Origin: Myxococcales bacterium
GTDB taxonomy: Bacteria; Myxococcota_A; Polyangia; Polyangiales; Polyangiaceae
Direction of reading: 5' to 3'
NCBI GenBank assembly: GCA_903642325.1
Contig: CAHJWM010000052.1
Coordinates: 1-34,876 of the forward strand
DNA length: 34,876 nt
Shown: positions 8,692 to 16,647 of the stretch, piece after piece
Numbering within the stretch: the first letter of the stretch is position 1
Layout: the number at the start of each line of letters is the position of its first letter
Notes under the pieces: generated by a model
Told to the model about the DNA's origin: nothing
Databases searched by the model: none
Seen by the model: only the letters and a program-made list of their open reading frames with translations
Translations under genes and position numbers: made by a program

Positions 8692-8720
8692 TTGACGCCT
8701 CACCGCTCGGCCGCTAGGAA
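8692..8720 (+). promoter_or_regulatory. Candidate sigma-70-type promoter for the sulfate importer operon
   Basis: TTGACG (8692-8697) is followed after 17 bases by TAGGAA (8715-8720). The -35 is good and the -10 is weak (3 of 6). It lies 58 bases before the sbp start and immediately upstream of a palindrome that could serve as its operator. Confidence 0.4.
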
Positions 8721-8733
8721 CACCGCCTATCGC

Positions 8734-8747
8734 CTTAGTAGACTAAG
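8734..8747. promoter_or_regulatory. Candidate operator palindrome CTTAGT-AG-ACTAAG
   Basis: Two perfect 6-base arms separated by two bases lie about 7-20 bases downstream of the predicted transcription start of sbp, inside the region shared with the divergent XRE-cupin gene. XRE-family dimers commonly bind short AT-containing palindromes like this. The position downstream of the promoter would suit repression of the importer. Binding is inferred. Confidence 0.4.
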
Positions 8748-8778
8748 CGGCGCACTAACCGCCGCGTCCGGCTCATCC

Positions 8779-9909
8779 ATGCATCAACGCCCGTTATCCA
8801 CCCGCTTTTCCCGAGACGGCTCGTCGCCCAGCCGAAAGGCGCTGGTCTTTTTCCTAGCGCGGAGCGCCTGCCTGGTGATTGCCCTGTGCTCGCTCGTCAC
8901 CTCCTGCAAGAAGAGTGCTGGCGCCGGTACGGCTCCCGCGGCCTCTTCCTCAGGAAGCCGAGCGCCAGCGCCGATCACCCTCTTGAACGTGTCTTACGAT
9001 CCCACGCGCGAACTGTATCAGGACTTCAATGCCGTGTTCGCCAAGTACTGGCGTGACAAGGCTGGGCAGGAGGTGAAGATCAACCAGTCCCACGGTGGCT
9101 CCGGTAAGCAGGCGCGCGCCGTGATCGACGGTTTGGAGGCGGACGTGGTGACGCTCGCCCTCGGCTACGACGTCTCCGCGTTGCATGACAAGGGTCAGCT
9201 GCTCGCCGCCGACTGGCAAAGCAAACTGCCGAACAACAGCTCACCGTATACCTCTACGATCGTATTCGTGGTGCGCTCCGGAAATCCCAAGCACATCAAA
9301 GACTGGAATGATCTCGTGCGAGCCGGCGTGCAGGTGATCACCGCGAATCCGAAAACGGGCGGCGGCGCTCGCTGGAATTACTTGGCAGCGTGGGGCTACG
9401 CTTTGAAGCAGCCGGGCGGGAACGACGCCAAAGCCAGGGCTTTCGTCACGAAGCTGTACGAAAACGTGCCAGTGCTGGATTCCGGCGCTCGCGGCTCGAC
9501 CACCACCTTCGTAGAACGTGGCATTGGGGACGTGCTGATCGCTTGGGAAAACGAAGCCATGCTCAGCGTCAACGAGCTGGGCAAGGGCAAGTTCGAGCTG
9601 ATCGCGCCGTCGATGAGCATCTTGTGCGAGCCGCCCGTGGCGGTCGTCGACAAGAACGTGGACAAGCACGGCACGCGCGCCGTGTCCGAAGCGTATCTAA
9701 CCTATCTGTACTCGCCCGAGGGCCAGGCCGTAGTGGTCAAGCATTACTATCGCCCGCGCGACCCGGACGTGCTCGCCAAGCATAAGTCGGCCTTCGCCGA
9801 CATTCAGTTGTTCACGGTGGACGAGCTCTTTGGCGGCTGGACCAAGGCGCAAACTACGCACTTCAACGACGGCGGGATCTTCGACCACATTTATCAGCCG
9901 AAGAAGTGA
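8779..9909 (+). CDS. sbp: Sulfate-binding lipoprotein of the sulfate ABC importer
   Basis: This 376-residue extracytoplasmic sulfate-binding protein feeds CysT/CysW/CysA. I chose ATG 8779 because it yields an N-terminus, hydrophobic segment and lipobox-like VTSC (Cys43); the longer frame from 8272 runs through the divergent regulator gene. Family signatures are clear: [18 protein letters not shown] at about 70-87, [46 protein letters not shown], and [25 protein letters not shown], the loop that coordinates sulfate in Sbp/CysP proteins. Lipid anchoring, rather than a free periplasmic form, is inferred from the Cys after the signal. The next gene follows after 8 bases. Thiosulfate or a related oxyanion is also possible, since Sbp and CysP cannot be separated by eye. 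Confidence 0.9.
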   Translation: MHQRPLSTRFSRDGSSPSRKALVFFLARSACLVIALCSLVTSCKKSAGAGTAPAASSSGSRAPAPITLLNVSYDPTRELYQDFNAVFAKYWRDKAGQEVKINQSHGGSGKQARAVIDGLEADVVTLALGYDVSALHDKGQLLAADWQSKLPNNSSPYTSTIVFVVRSGNPKHIKDWNDLVRAGVQVITANPKTGGGARWNYLAAWGYALKQPGGNDAKARAFVTKLYENVPVLDSGARGSTTTFVERGIGDVLIAWENEAMLSVNELGKGKFELIAPSMSILCEPPVAVVDKNVDKHGTRAVSEAYLTYLYSPEGQAVVVKHYYRPRDPDVLAKHKSAFADIQLFTVDELFGGWTKAQTTHFNDGGIFDHIYQPKK

Positions 9910-9917
9910 GCTGAGCC

Positions 9918-10742
9918 GTGCGTTGGAAGACTCGCGGGGTGCTGCCTGGCTTTGGGCTGTCCCTGGGCTACACGTTGTTTTACGTGGGTCTGTTGGTCGT
10001 TCTTCCGCTGTCCGCGATGGTGATCAAAGCGAGCTCCCTCGGCCCGAGCGAGCTGTGGACGAAAGTCAGTGATGAGCGTGCGCTCGCAGCCTACCGTTTG
10101 AGCTTCGGGTCGGCGTTGGTCGGATCGCTGGTCAACGCGGTGTTCGGTGTGCTCGTGGCCTGGGTGCTCGTGCGCTATCGCTTTCCCGGGCGCGGCTTGG
10201 TCGACGCGCTCGTGGACCTGCCCTTTGCGCTGCCTACGGCGGTCGCGGGCATCGCCTTGACGACGGTCTACGCGGAGCACGGTGTGCTCGGTCAACAACT
10301 TGCGAAAATCGGCGTCAAGGTGGCTTTTACGCCCCTCGGCGTGACGATGGCGCTGACCTTCATCGGCATTCCGTTCGTCGTTCGCACGGTGCAGCCCGTC
10401 CTGGAAGAGATCGATCCCGACGTGGAGGAGGCGGCGGCCGTGCTCGGAGCCACACGCTTTCAGACCTTTCGGCGCGTGATCTTCCCCAGCATTTTGCCGG
10501 CGACGCTCACCGGTTTCGCGCTGGCCTTCGCTCGCGCTCTCGGCGAGTACGGGTCTGTGGTGTTCATTTCCGGAAATATGCCCATGCGCACGGAGATCAC
10601 GCCGCTCTTGATCGTGACGAAGCTCGAACAATACGACTACGCCGGTGCAACTGCGATCGCGGCCGTGATGCTCATGGCCTCTTTCAGTCTGCTCTTGCTC
10701 GTCAACTTGCTGGAGCGCTGGGCGCGTCGAGCCGAAGCATGA
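9918..10742 (+). CDS. cysT: Sulfate ABC transporter permease CysT (CysU)
   Basis: This GTG-started 274-residue inner-membrane permease has about six hydrophobic helices. It carries the ABC-permease EAA loop that docks on the ATPase, EEAAAVLGATRFQTFRRVIFP (within residues about 172-195), followed by the CysT-typical ARALGEYGSVVFISGN. Length matches the family. The 8-base gap after sbp and the ATGA overlap with cysW show operon organisation. CysT is distinguished from CysW by order and by the GEYGSVVFISGN segment, which in CysW reads GEFGAVSVVSG. It forms the transmembrane pore with CysW. Confidence 0.92.
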   Translation: MRWKTRGVLPGFGLSLGYTLFYVGLLVVLPLSAMVIKASSLGPSELWTKVSDERALAAYRLSFGSALVGSLVNAVFGVLVAWVLVRYRFPGRGLVDALVDLPFALPTAVAGIALTTVYAEHGVLGQQLAKIGVKVAFTPLGVTMALTFIGIPFVVRTVQPVLEEIDPDVEEAAAVLGATRFQTFRRVIFPSILPATLTGFALAFARALGEYGSVVFISGNMPMRTEITPLLIVTKLEQYDYAGATAIAAVMLMASFSLLLLVNLLERWARRAEA

Positions 10743-11677
10743 GCGGCATCATCGGGACCCGCGCGGCCAGCGCCCGGCGCCGGGATAGCCAGGTCGGCGA
10801 AAGCGTGTTCGTGCGCATGCTGCTGATCGTGATGGCCCTGGGGTTTCTCGGAATTTTTTTGGTCGCACCGCTCGTCACCGTATTTGCTTCGGCGTTCTCC
10901 CAGGGGTTGGGCCCGTACTGGGCCGCGCTTGCCCAGGACGAAACGCTCGACGCGATCGAGCTGACGCTGCTCACGGCGGGGATTTCGGTGCCGCTCAATG
11001 TGGTGTTCGGCATTGCGGCCGCGTGGCTCGTGACCAAGTACGATTTCTGGGGGAAGAGCGTGTTGATTACGGTGGTCGATCTACCGTTCAGCGTCTCTCC
11101 GGTGATCTCGGGCCTGATTTTCGTGCTTTTATTTGGGGCCCACGGTTGGTTCGGTCCGTGGCTGTCGGAGCGCGACATAAAAATAATTTTCGCGGTTCCG
11201 GGCATCGTCATGGCGACGACCTTCGTCACCTTTCCGCTCGTGGCTCGTGAGCTCATCGCGGTGATGCACGCCCAGGGCAACGACGAAGAGGAAGCGGCGC
11301 TCACGCTGGGCGCGGGCGGGCTGTCCATTTTGCTGCGCATCACCCTCCCAAAAGTGCGCTGGGGCTTGTTGTACGGCGTCATTCTGTGTAACGCGCGTGC
11401 CATGGGTGAGTTCGGCGCGGTTTCGGTGGTCTCCGGGCACGTTCGCGGACTGACCAACACGCTGCCGCTGCAGGTCGAAATATTGTACAACGAGTACAAC
11501 TTCGTGGGCGCGTTCGCGGTGGCCTCCCTCTTGGCGTCGCTTGCGCTACTTACGCTGCTCGTGAAAAAGATAGCGGAATGGTCGGTCTCGAACCGCCAGG
11601 CCAAACGCGACGCGTTGCGCAGCGCAGAAGCGCGGCCGCTAGCCGCGAGCGCAGAGCTGGAAGGGGTCAGACCGTGA
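10739..11677 (+). CDS. cysW: Sulfate ABC transporter permease CysW
   Basis: This 312-residue inner-membrane permease pairs with CysT. Its N-terminus is charged, with about six hydrophobic segments from residue 23 onward. The EAA loop reads EEEAALTLGAGGLSILLRITLP and is followed by the CysW hallmark NARAMGEFGAVSVVSGHVRG and LPLQVEILYNEYNFVGAF. The ATGA overlap with cysT and the GTGA overlap with cysA imply translational coupling through all three core subunits. The C-terminal 40 residues are a charged cytoplasmic tail. Nothing is missing or broken. Confidence 0.92.
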   Translation: MSGIIGTRAASARRRDSQVGESVFVRMLLIVMALGFLGIFLVAPLVTVFASAFSQGLGPYWAALAQDETLDAIELTLLTAGISVPLNVVFGIAAAWLVTKYDFWGKSVLITVVDLPFSVSPVISGLIFVLLFGAHGWFGPWLSERDIKIIFAVPGIVMATTFVTFPLVARELIAVMHAQGNDEEEAALTLGAGGLSILLRITLPKVRWGLLYGVILCNARAMGEFGAVSVVSGHVRGLTNTLPLQVEILYNEYNFVGAFAVASLLASLALLTLLVKKIAEWSVSNRQAKRDALRSAEARPLAASAELEGVRP

Positions 11678-12735
11678 CGGTGCGCGTTGAGAACCTGGTC
11701 AAGCGCTTCGGCAACGCGGGTGGGCCGGCGGCCGTGGCGGAGGTGTCGTTCGAGGCCCGGCCCCAAGCCATCACCACCCTGCTCGGCCCTTCGGGCTCCG
11801 GCAAATCCACTCTCCTGCGTCTGATCGCGGGCCTCGAAACACCGGACGCCGGGCGTGTATTGATCGATGGCAAAGACGTGAGCGCGCTTTCGCCGCAGCA
11901 TCGCAACGTAGGCTTCGTCTTCCAGAGCTACGCGCTCTTCAAGCACATGACCGTTGCCGACAACATCGCGTTTGGGATGAAGATTCGGCGCTTGCCCAAG
12001 GCGCAGACCAAGGCGCGGGTCGCAGAGCTGCTCGAGCTCGTGCAGTTGCCGGAATATGGCGCCCGGTTTCCGTCTCAACTCTCCGGTGGCCAACGGCAAC
12101 GTGTGGCTCTCGCGCGCGCGCTCGCGATCGAACCCAAGGTGCTGCTGTTGGACGAGCCCTTTGGCGCTCTCGACACCCAAGTTCGCGTCGAGCTGCGTGA
12201 ATGGCTCGTGACGCTGCACGAGCGCACAGGCATCACCACCCTACTCGTCACGCACGATCAAGAGGAGGCGCTCGAGCTATCACAGCATGTCGTGCTTTTG
12301 AATCAAGGCCGAGTCGCGCAAGCGGGCAGCCCGCACGATCTCTACGACCACCCGGCGGATGAATTCGTGGCCTCGTTCCTGGGCGGCGCCAACGTAATGA
12401 AGAGCCGCGTCAGCGATGGAGAAGCCAAACTCGGAACTAAGTCCGTGCCCGCGCCGAGCGGTGCACGAGACGGCACCCCGGTGCAGGCCTTCGTGCGGCC
12501 GCATAACATTCGCGTTCGCCGTCCCGATGGCGAAGATCCGGCCGAGCTTGGCAAAATAGAACGGCTCACACGGGTCGGCGGTTACGTCAAAGTGTACGTT
12601 TCGCTGCCCAGCGGTGAAAGCATCGTGGTGCTCACGTCCAAGACCGACTTGGATGCGCTCGGCGTCGAGCCCGGGGATCCCGTGGCCGTTGAAGTGGTCG
12701 ACGCAAAAGTCTTCGTGCAGAGCTACTCAATCTAG
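11674..12735 (+). CDS. cysA: Sulfate ABC transporter ATPase CysA
   Basis: This 353-residue ATP-hydrolysing subunit starts at GTG 11674 (MTVRVENLVKRFG), overlapping the cysW stop by 4 bases; the open frame from 11578 lies within cysW. All ABC motifs are present: Walker A GPSGSGKST (about 38-46), Q-loop Gln84, signature LSGGQ (136-140), Walker B VLLLDEP (156-162), D-loop GALD and switch His194 (VTHDQEEAL). Residues about 240-353 form the CysA-type C-terminal regulatory domain (FVRPHNIRVRRP). It ends the importer operon. The neighbouring HemD-like gene converges on it with only 31 bases between, and no strong terminator is visible there. Confidence 0.93.
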   Translation: MTVRVENLVKRFGNAGGPAAVAEVSFEARPQAITTLLGPSGSGKSTLLRLIAGLETPDAGRVLIDGKDVSALSPQHRNVGFVFQSYALFKHMTVADNIAFGMKIRRLPKAQTKARVAELLELVQLPEYGARFPSQLSGGQRQRVALARALAIEPKVLLLDEPFGALDTQVRVELREWLVTLHERTGITTLLVTHDQEEALELSQHVVLLNQGRVAQAGSPHDLYDHPADEFVASFLGGANVMKSRVSDGEAKLGTKSVPAPSGARDGTPVQAFVRPHNIRVRRPDGEDPAELGKIERLTRVGGYVKVYVSLPSGESIVVLTSKTDLDALGVEPGDPVAVEVVDAKVFVQSYSI

Positions 12736-12766
12736 CTAGTCAAAGCTCGGCCTACGCGCAGGTGCA

Positions 12767-13642
12767 CTATTTGCCGATGCGCAGCGCGCTCGTTTCCACG
12801 TGGCGCTCGCGCTTGTGACCGAGGAGTGTCGGGGCACGCCGCGCCACCGCCAGCACCAAGTGTCCGAGCTTGGGATGCCCAGGGACGATGTCGGGGGTGA
12901 TGCCGTGCCGTCCGAGCGCCTCGCTGGTCATCGGCCCCATCGACGCGGTCACGACATCGTTGACCAATGCGCGGCGCACCGCTGGCGCGAGCCCGAGCTC
13001 TTGCGCGACCTGAAGCAGATGATCGATCTGCGGGCCGCTCGTGAACAGCGCAACCTGCGCCTGACCGCGCACGAGCTTCAGGACGGCGGCCTTGAGCGGC
13101 CCCGTGTCTTCAGGGAGCTGCCAAGTGCAGACGCCGAGGGAGGTCACGAACGCACCCCGGTCGCTCAACGCTACAATCAGCTCTTCATTTCGGAGGCCGT
13201 ACTCTTGAATCGCGACGCGGCGACCGCGAAGCGGCCAGTCACTGTCGAGCTTGGCCACGAGCTCGCGCCACGTGCTCGGCTCGGGTACGTGGATCTTGGC
13301 TCTGAGCCCATAGGGCTTCAGCGCGGCCGCTGGCTTTGGGCCTCGACATACGATCGTCATCTTGGCAAGCGCGGCCACCAGCTCCCCCCGGGGCCGATGC
13401 GTCGCCGCCGCTTTCAGAAGCAGGCCAGTGCCGACGCCGGTGAGCAAGATCAACGCGTCGACCAAGCCTGCGCACACGTTATCTGCGAAGGGTTTGGCGT
13501 CAGGAGAGTCGGCGATCGACGTTTCACGCAAGGCAGGCGCGGAGATGACGCGGGCGCCGTGCTTTTCGAGCAATTCGACGGCGTCTTGCCTGAGAAGACT
13601 CTCGAAGGAGATCACCTGCAGGCCTGTGAGAGATTGCGTCAA
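12767..13642 (-). CDS. HemD-like uroporphyrinogen-III synthase family protein
   Basis: This 291-residue protein matches the two-lobed HemD fold. The first lobe starts GLQVISFESLLRQDAVELLEKHGARVISAPAL, with the DALILLTGVGTGLLLKAA segment where HemD has its 'TSxNGV' region. The second lobe is LRGRRVAIQEYGLRNEELIVALSDRGAFVTSLGVC, followed by VALFTSGPQIDHLLQVAQELG and a C-terminal IASMGP-like TASMGPMTSEALGRHGI. HemD closes hydroxymethylbilane to uroporphyrinogen III, the precursor of heme, siroheme and cobalamin. No other tetrapyrrole gene is nearby, so it may be a second copy or serve siroheme supply for sulfite reduction next to sulfate import. Catalytic residues are poorly conserved in this family, so activity cannot be judged by eye. 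Confidence 0.75.
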   Translation of the reverse strand: MTQSLTGLQVISFESLLRQDAVELLEKHGARVISAPALRETSIADSPDAKPFADNVCAGLVDALILLTGVGTGLLLKAAATHRPRGELVAALAKMTIVCRGPKPAAALKPYGLRAKIHVPEPSTWRELVAKLDSDWPLRGRRVAIQEYGLRNEELIVALSDRGAFVTSLGVCTWQLPEDTGPLKAAVLKLVRGQAQVALFTSGPQIDHLLQVAQELGLAPAVRRALVNDVVTASMGPMTSEALGRHGITPDIVPGHPKLGHLVLAVARRAPTLLGHKRERHVETSALRIGK

Positions 13643-13801
13643 AACCGACCTAGCTGAACGCTCCCTGGTAGCGTGCCGGCCATTTCGCGCTCGTTTCTGG
13701 ACGGATTTCAGACGCTAATTCTAGCGCTCGCCCCTGGAACCTATCCTCGGCGCGCGCCGGAGCCTCGCTAAAACAGCGGAATTGCAAACGTTATTGAATG
13801 G

Positions 13802-13830
13802 TTGACAGCGCGCTGGTAGCTCATTATATG
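13802..13830 (+). promoter_or_regulatory. Strong sigma-70-type promoter for the merR-isc operon
   Basis: A perfect -35 TTGACA (13802-13807) is separated by 17 bases from TATATG (13825-13830). The predicted start near 13837 leaves a leader of about 47 bases before the MerR-family gene. The spacing is a normal 17 bases, not the 19-20 typical of classical MerR-activated promoters. Confidence 0.65.
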
Positions 13831-13839
13831 AGGGTGGTG

Positions 13840-13869
13840 CCTAACCCTTACCCATACGTTAGGGTTAGG
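13840..13869. promoter_or_regulatory. Perfect 9-base inverted repeat in the isc leader (candidate operator or RNA hairpin)
   Basis: The arms are CCTAACCCT (13840-13848) and AGGGTTAGG (13861-13869), with a 12-base spacer. The repeat starts right after the predicted transcription start and ends 14 bases before the MerR-family ATG. It could be the binding site of the downstream regulator acting as a repressor, or a leader hairpin. No clear Shine-Dalgarno sequence is seen between it and the start codon. Confidence 0.5.
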
Positions 13870-13883
13870 GTCACAATGTAATC

Positions 13884-14486
13884 ATGAGCGAGCGCAACTC
13901 CCACCGTCACCTCGTCATCGTTGCGCCCGGGTCCACCCCGGAAGCCGCGGCGCACGCATCGGACGTGGCGAGCCGCGCTGCCTCGTCGCTATCCAGCGCC
14001 TCTGTCTTTTCCGATGGCGAGCTGCTTTTGGTCGGAGATCTAGCCAAGGCAGTCGGCAAGACCGTGCGCGCCATACACTTGTACGAGGAGCTCGGCCTCG
14101 TGCGCGCTCATGAACGCTCGAAAGGCCGCTATCGCCTGTTTACGCGAGATGCGCTGGTGCGCGTGCGTTGGATAATCAAGCTTCAGAGCTTGGGCCTGTC
14201 CCTGTCCGACATCCGGGCCCTGGTGCGCGGCCAAAACGACGCCGCTTCCGCCAAGTTTGCGGCCATGCGCCTGCGTGAAGTGTACGTCGCCAAGCTGGTC
14301 GAGACCCAGCACAAGCTGAGCGAGCTCAAAGCGCTCGAATCGGAGCTCGAGGCGAGCCTGAGATTTCTGTCTACCTGCCACAGCGCGTGCGAGTCCGAAG
14401 CTTCGGTTGACTCGTGCCCGACTTGCGAGCGGCATCCCGAACAGTCCAATCCCCCGGAGCTCGTCGCGGGTAGCCGCGTCAACTGA
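13884..14486 (+). CDS. MerR-family regulator with C-terminal cysteine cluster, first gene of the isc operon
   Basis: This 200-residue protein has a 45-residue Ala/Ser-rich N-terminal extension, a MerR helix-turn-helix plus wing (about 47-115; [24 protein letters not shown] and [18 protein letters not shown]), a dimerisation coiled coil (about 125-162) and a tail with four cysteines, C165-x3-C169-x8-C178-x2-C181, plus His166 and His184. Such a tail could bind an Fe-S cluster or a metal. The pattern is not the CX2CXCX5C of SoxR. It sits 34 bases before iscS, where IscR is found in gammaproteobacteria, so I infer it controls Fe-S assembly. The start is uncertain: no good ribosome-binding site precedes ATG 13884, and the extension is not needed for the fold. 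Confidence 0.85.
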   Translation: MSERNSHRHLVIVAPGSTPEAAAHASDVASRAASSLSSASVFSDGELLLVGDLAKAVGKTVRAIHLYEELGLVRAHERSKGRYRLFTRDALVRVRWIIKLQSLGLSLSDIRALVRGQNDAASAKFAAMRLREVYVAKLVETQHKLSELKALESELEASLRFLSTCHSACESEASVDSCPTCERHPEQSNPPELVAGSRVN

Positions 14487-14520
14487 CGGCAATCACGAGC
14501 GAGCTCGAACAGGTCAGCAC

Positions 14521-15744
14521 ATGACACTAAAATTCCCGATCTACATGGACAACCACGCCACCACCCCGCTGGATCAGCGCGTGCTTGCGGCAATGTTGCC
14601 CTATTTCACTCAGGACTTCGGCAACGCCGCCAGCCGCACCCACGCCTACGGCTGGCAGGCGGAGGCCGCAGTGGAAGACGCGCGTGAGACCATCGCCGAT
14701 TACATCGGCGCGGAGTCCGGCAAGGAGATCGTATTTACCTCCGGCGCTACGGAGAGCGACAACCTGGCCATCAAGGGCGTCGCCGAATACTACAAGGGCA
14801 AAGGCAACCACATCATCACCACGACCATCGAGCACAAGGCCGTGCTCGATTCGTGCAAACGCCTCGAAAAAGAGGGCTACAGCGTTACTTACGTGAACGC
14901 GGGTCCGGACGGACTGATCAGCCCGGCCGATATCGAAAAGGCGATCACCGACAAGACCATCCTCGTCTCCGTCATGCTCGCCAACAACGAGGTCGGAACC
15001 ATCCAACCCATCGCAGAAATCGGCGCGATCACCCGAGCGCGCGGCGTGCTGCTGCACTGCGACGCGGTGCAGGGTTTCGGCAAAACGCCGTTCGACGTGC
15101 GAGCCATGAACGTGGATCTGGCGTCGCTCACGGCGCACAAAGTTTACGGACCAAAAGGCGTCGGCGCGCTGTACGTGCGCCGCTCCAAGCCCCGCGTGCG
15201 GCTCGTCGCACAGATGGATGGCGGCGGGCACGAGCGCGGCAATCGCTCCGGCACGCTGAACGTGCCCGGTATCGTCGGCTTCGCCAAGGCCGTGCAAATT
15301 TTCAAGCAAGAAGGCGTTGCCGAAGCCGACCGCATTCGCGGCCTGCGCGATCGGCTGCACGGCAAGATCAGCAAGGAGCTGGATGCCGTGTTCTTGAATG
15401 GCCATCCGGAAAAGCGGTTGCCGGGCAACCTGAACCTCTCCTTCTCTTTCGTCGAAGGAGAGGGGCTGATGATGGCAATCAAGGACGTGGCGGTCTCCAG
15501 CGGTTCCGCGTGCACCAGCGCCAGTTTGGAACCCAGTTACGTCCTCCGGTCCATGGGCTTGGATGAGGAGCTCGCCCATTCTTCGATCCGTTTCGGCCTG
15601 GGCCGCTTCAATACCGAAGAAGAAATAGACTACGTTGCGGAGCTCGTGATCGCCAAGGTCAAGCGGCTCCGCGAGCTGTCACCGCTGTACGAGATGCATC
15701 AGCAAGGCATCGACATCAAATCCATCCAATGGGCAGCCCACTAG
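14521..15744 (+). CDS. iscS: Cysteine desulfurase IscS
   Basis: This 407-residue PLP enzyme removes sulfur from cysteine, makes alanine and passes persulfide sulfur to IscU. ATG 14521 gives [20 protein letters not shown], which aligns with the start of Escherichia coli IscS; the longer frame from 14407 overlaps the regulator gene. Key residues are visible: PLP lysine Lys207 in [12 protein letters not shown], His105 ([10 protein letters not shown]), Asp181 and Gln184 (HCDAVQGFG) and the catalytic Cys331 in [21 protein letters not shown], the long mobile loop of IscS-type (group I) enzymes. The C-terminus ends in the IscU/TusA-contacting tail region. iscU follows after 18 bases with an AAGGA ribosome-binding site. 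Confidence 0.97.
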   Translation: MTLKFPIYMDNHATTPLDQRVLAAMLPYFTQDFGNAASRTHAYGWQAEAAVEDARETIADYIGAESGKEIVFTSGATESDNLAIKGVAEYYKGKGNHIITTTIEHKAVLDSCKRLEKEGYSVTYVNAGPDGLISPADIEKAITDKTILVSVMLANNEVGTIQPIAEIGAITRARGVLLHCDAVQGFGKTPFDVRAMNVDLASLTAHKVYGPKGVGALYVRRSKPRVRLVAQMDGGGHERGNRSGTLNVPGIVGFAKAVQIFKQEGVAEADRIRGLRDRLHGKISKELDAVFLNGHPEKRLPGNLNLSFSFVEGEGLMMAIKDVAVSSGSACTSASLEPSYVLRSMGLDEELAHSSIRFGLGRFNTEEEIDYVAELVIAKVKRLRELSPLYEMHQQGIDIKSIQWAAH

Positions 15745-15762
15745 GCAATTAAGGAATACACC

Positions 15763-16212
15763 ATGGCCTATAGCGAAAAACTCCTCGACCACTATGAAAA
15801 CCCACGTAATGTCGGCTCTTTGGATAAAGACGATCCGAGCGTGGGTACCGGGCTCGTGGGCGCGCCGGCGTGCGGTGACGTGATGCGTCTGCAGATCCGC
15901 GTCAGCCCGGAAGGCGTGATCGAAGACGCGCGCTTCAAAACCTTTGGCTGCGGCTCTGCCATCGCTTCGTCGTCGCTCGCGACCGAGTGGATCAAAGGTA
16001 AGAACATCGACGAGGCGGCGACCATCAAGAATAGTCAGATCGCCGAAGAGCTCAGCTTGCCCCCGGTCAAAATTCACTGCTCGGTGTTGGCCGAGGACGC
16101 CATCAAGAGCGCGATCGAAGACTACAAGGCCAAGCGCGCGGCGCGTGCGGCCCTGAATGCCGAGCTGCCTCTCTCGAGCGCTGACGAAGCGGCTTTGCCC
16201 GCAAGCCTCTGA
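15763..16212 (+). CDS. iscU: Fe-S cluster scaffold protein IscU
   Basis: This 149-residue scaffold assembles [2Fe-2S] clusters from IscS sulfur. Residues 1-127 closely follow the canonical protein (MAYSEKLLDHYENPRNVGS). The cluster ligands and the modulating acid are present: Cys37 and Asp39 (APACGDVM), Cys63 (FGCGSAIASSS), His105 and Cys106 (KIHCSVLAED). The LPPVK motif (99-103), recognised by the chaperone HscA, is intact, consistent with hscB and hscA downstream. An extra C-terminal stretch of about 20 Ala/Leu/Ser-rich residues is not in the usual 128-residue proteins. iscA follows after 29 bases. Confidence 0.97.
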   Translation: MAYSEKLLDHYENPRNVGSLDKDDPSVGTGLVGAPACGDVMRLQIRVSPEGVIEDARFKTFGCGSAIASSSLATEWIKGKNIDEAATIKNSQIAEELSLPPVKIHCSVLAEDAIKSAIEDYKAKRAARAALNAELPLSSADEAALPASL

Positions 16213-16241
16213 GAGCGCTCAAGGAACCGCGAGTAACGCCC

Positions 16242-16646
16242 ATGCATCCTTCTGCAGTTTCCGCATCGCCCGAGAACAACCCTGCGGCGCCTTCCGAAAA
16301 CTCCAAGCCTCGGCGCGAGATCACCATCTCGGATAAAGCCGTGGATTTTGCGAAGAAGAAGCTCGCCGCGCGGGGCACTCCCGACGCGGCCGTGCGCTTG
16401 GGGGTAAAGGGCGGCGGTTGCTCGGGTTTCTCGTACGTCATCCAGTACGAGGACACGCCGCCGCGTGAGCGCGATACCGTTTACGACGCGGGCGGCGTGC
16501 GCTTTTACGTCGACAAGAAGAGCTTCGTGTATCTAGCGGGCTCCGTTCTGGACTACGAGCAGACGTTGATGTTCCAAGGCTTCAAGTTCAAAAATCCGCA
16601 GGAAGCTTCGAGCTGCGGCTGCGGTCATTCCTTCACGGTTCGCTGA
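16242..16646 (+). CDS. iscA: A-type Fe-S carrier protein IscA
   Basis: This 134-residue A-type carrier accepts or delivers Fe-S clusters or iron. The conserved fold spans about residues 25-134, with the three cluster cysteines: Cys60 in VKGGGCSGFSYVIQY and Cys125/Cys127 in SSCGCGHSFTV. A low-complexity N-terminal extension of about 23 residues (SPENNPAAPSENSKPRR) is absent from the usual 107-residue IscA, so a later start cannot be excluded, but no good in-frame start precedes the domain. hscB begins one base after the stop, so translation is probably coupled. Confidence 0.93.
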   Translation: MHPSAVSASPENNPAAPSENSKPRREITISDKAVDFAKKKLAARGTPDAAVRLGVKGGGCSGFSYVIQYEDTPPRERDTVYDAGGVRFYVDKKSFVYLAGSVLDYEQTLMFQGFKFKNPQEASSCGCGHSFTVR

Positions 16647-16647
16647 T

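Noticed and set aside
10702-12219. 505-codon minus-strand ORF opposite cysW/cysA
   Set aside because: It lies antisense to two strongly conserved transporter genes, and its translation is Ser/Thr/Ala low-complexity without any recognisable domain; long shadow frames are common in GC-rich DNA.
12800-13657. 285-codon plus-strand ORF opposite the HemD-like gene
   Set aside because: The minus strand encodes a recognisable HemD fold; the plus frame is Arg/His/Glu-rich with no motif.
13840-13872. Telomere-like TTAGGG / CCCTAA copies
   Set aside because: There are only two tandem TTAGGG-like units plus one inverted copy; they are explained as arms of a regulatory inverted repeat.
13884-14486. The MerR-like protein as SoxR
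   Set aside because: The cysteine spacing C-x3-C-x8-C-x2-C does not match the SoxR CX2CXCX5C cluster motif.
14527-15579. 350-codon minus-strand ORF opposite iscS
   Set aside because: It is fully antisense to iscS, whose motifs are complete; its composition is His/Asp/Val-rich as expected of a reverse-strand shadow.
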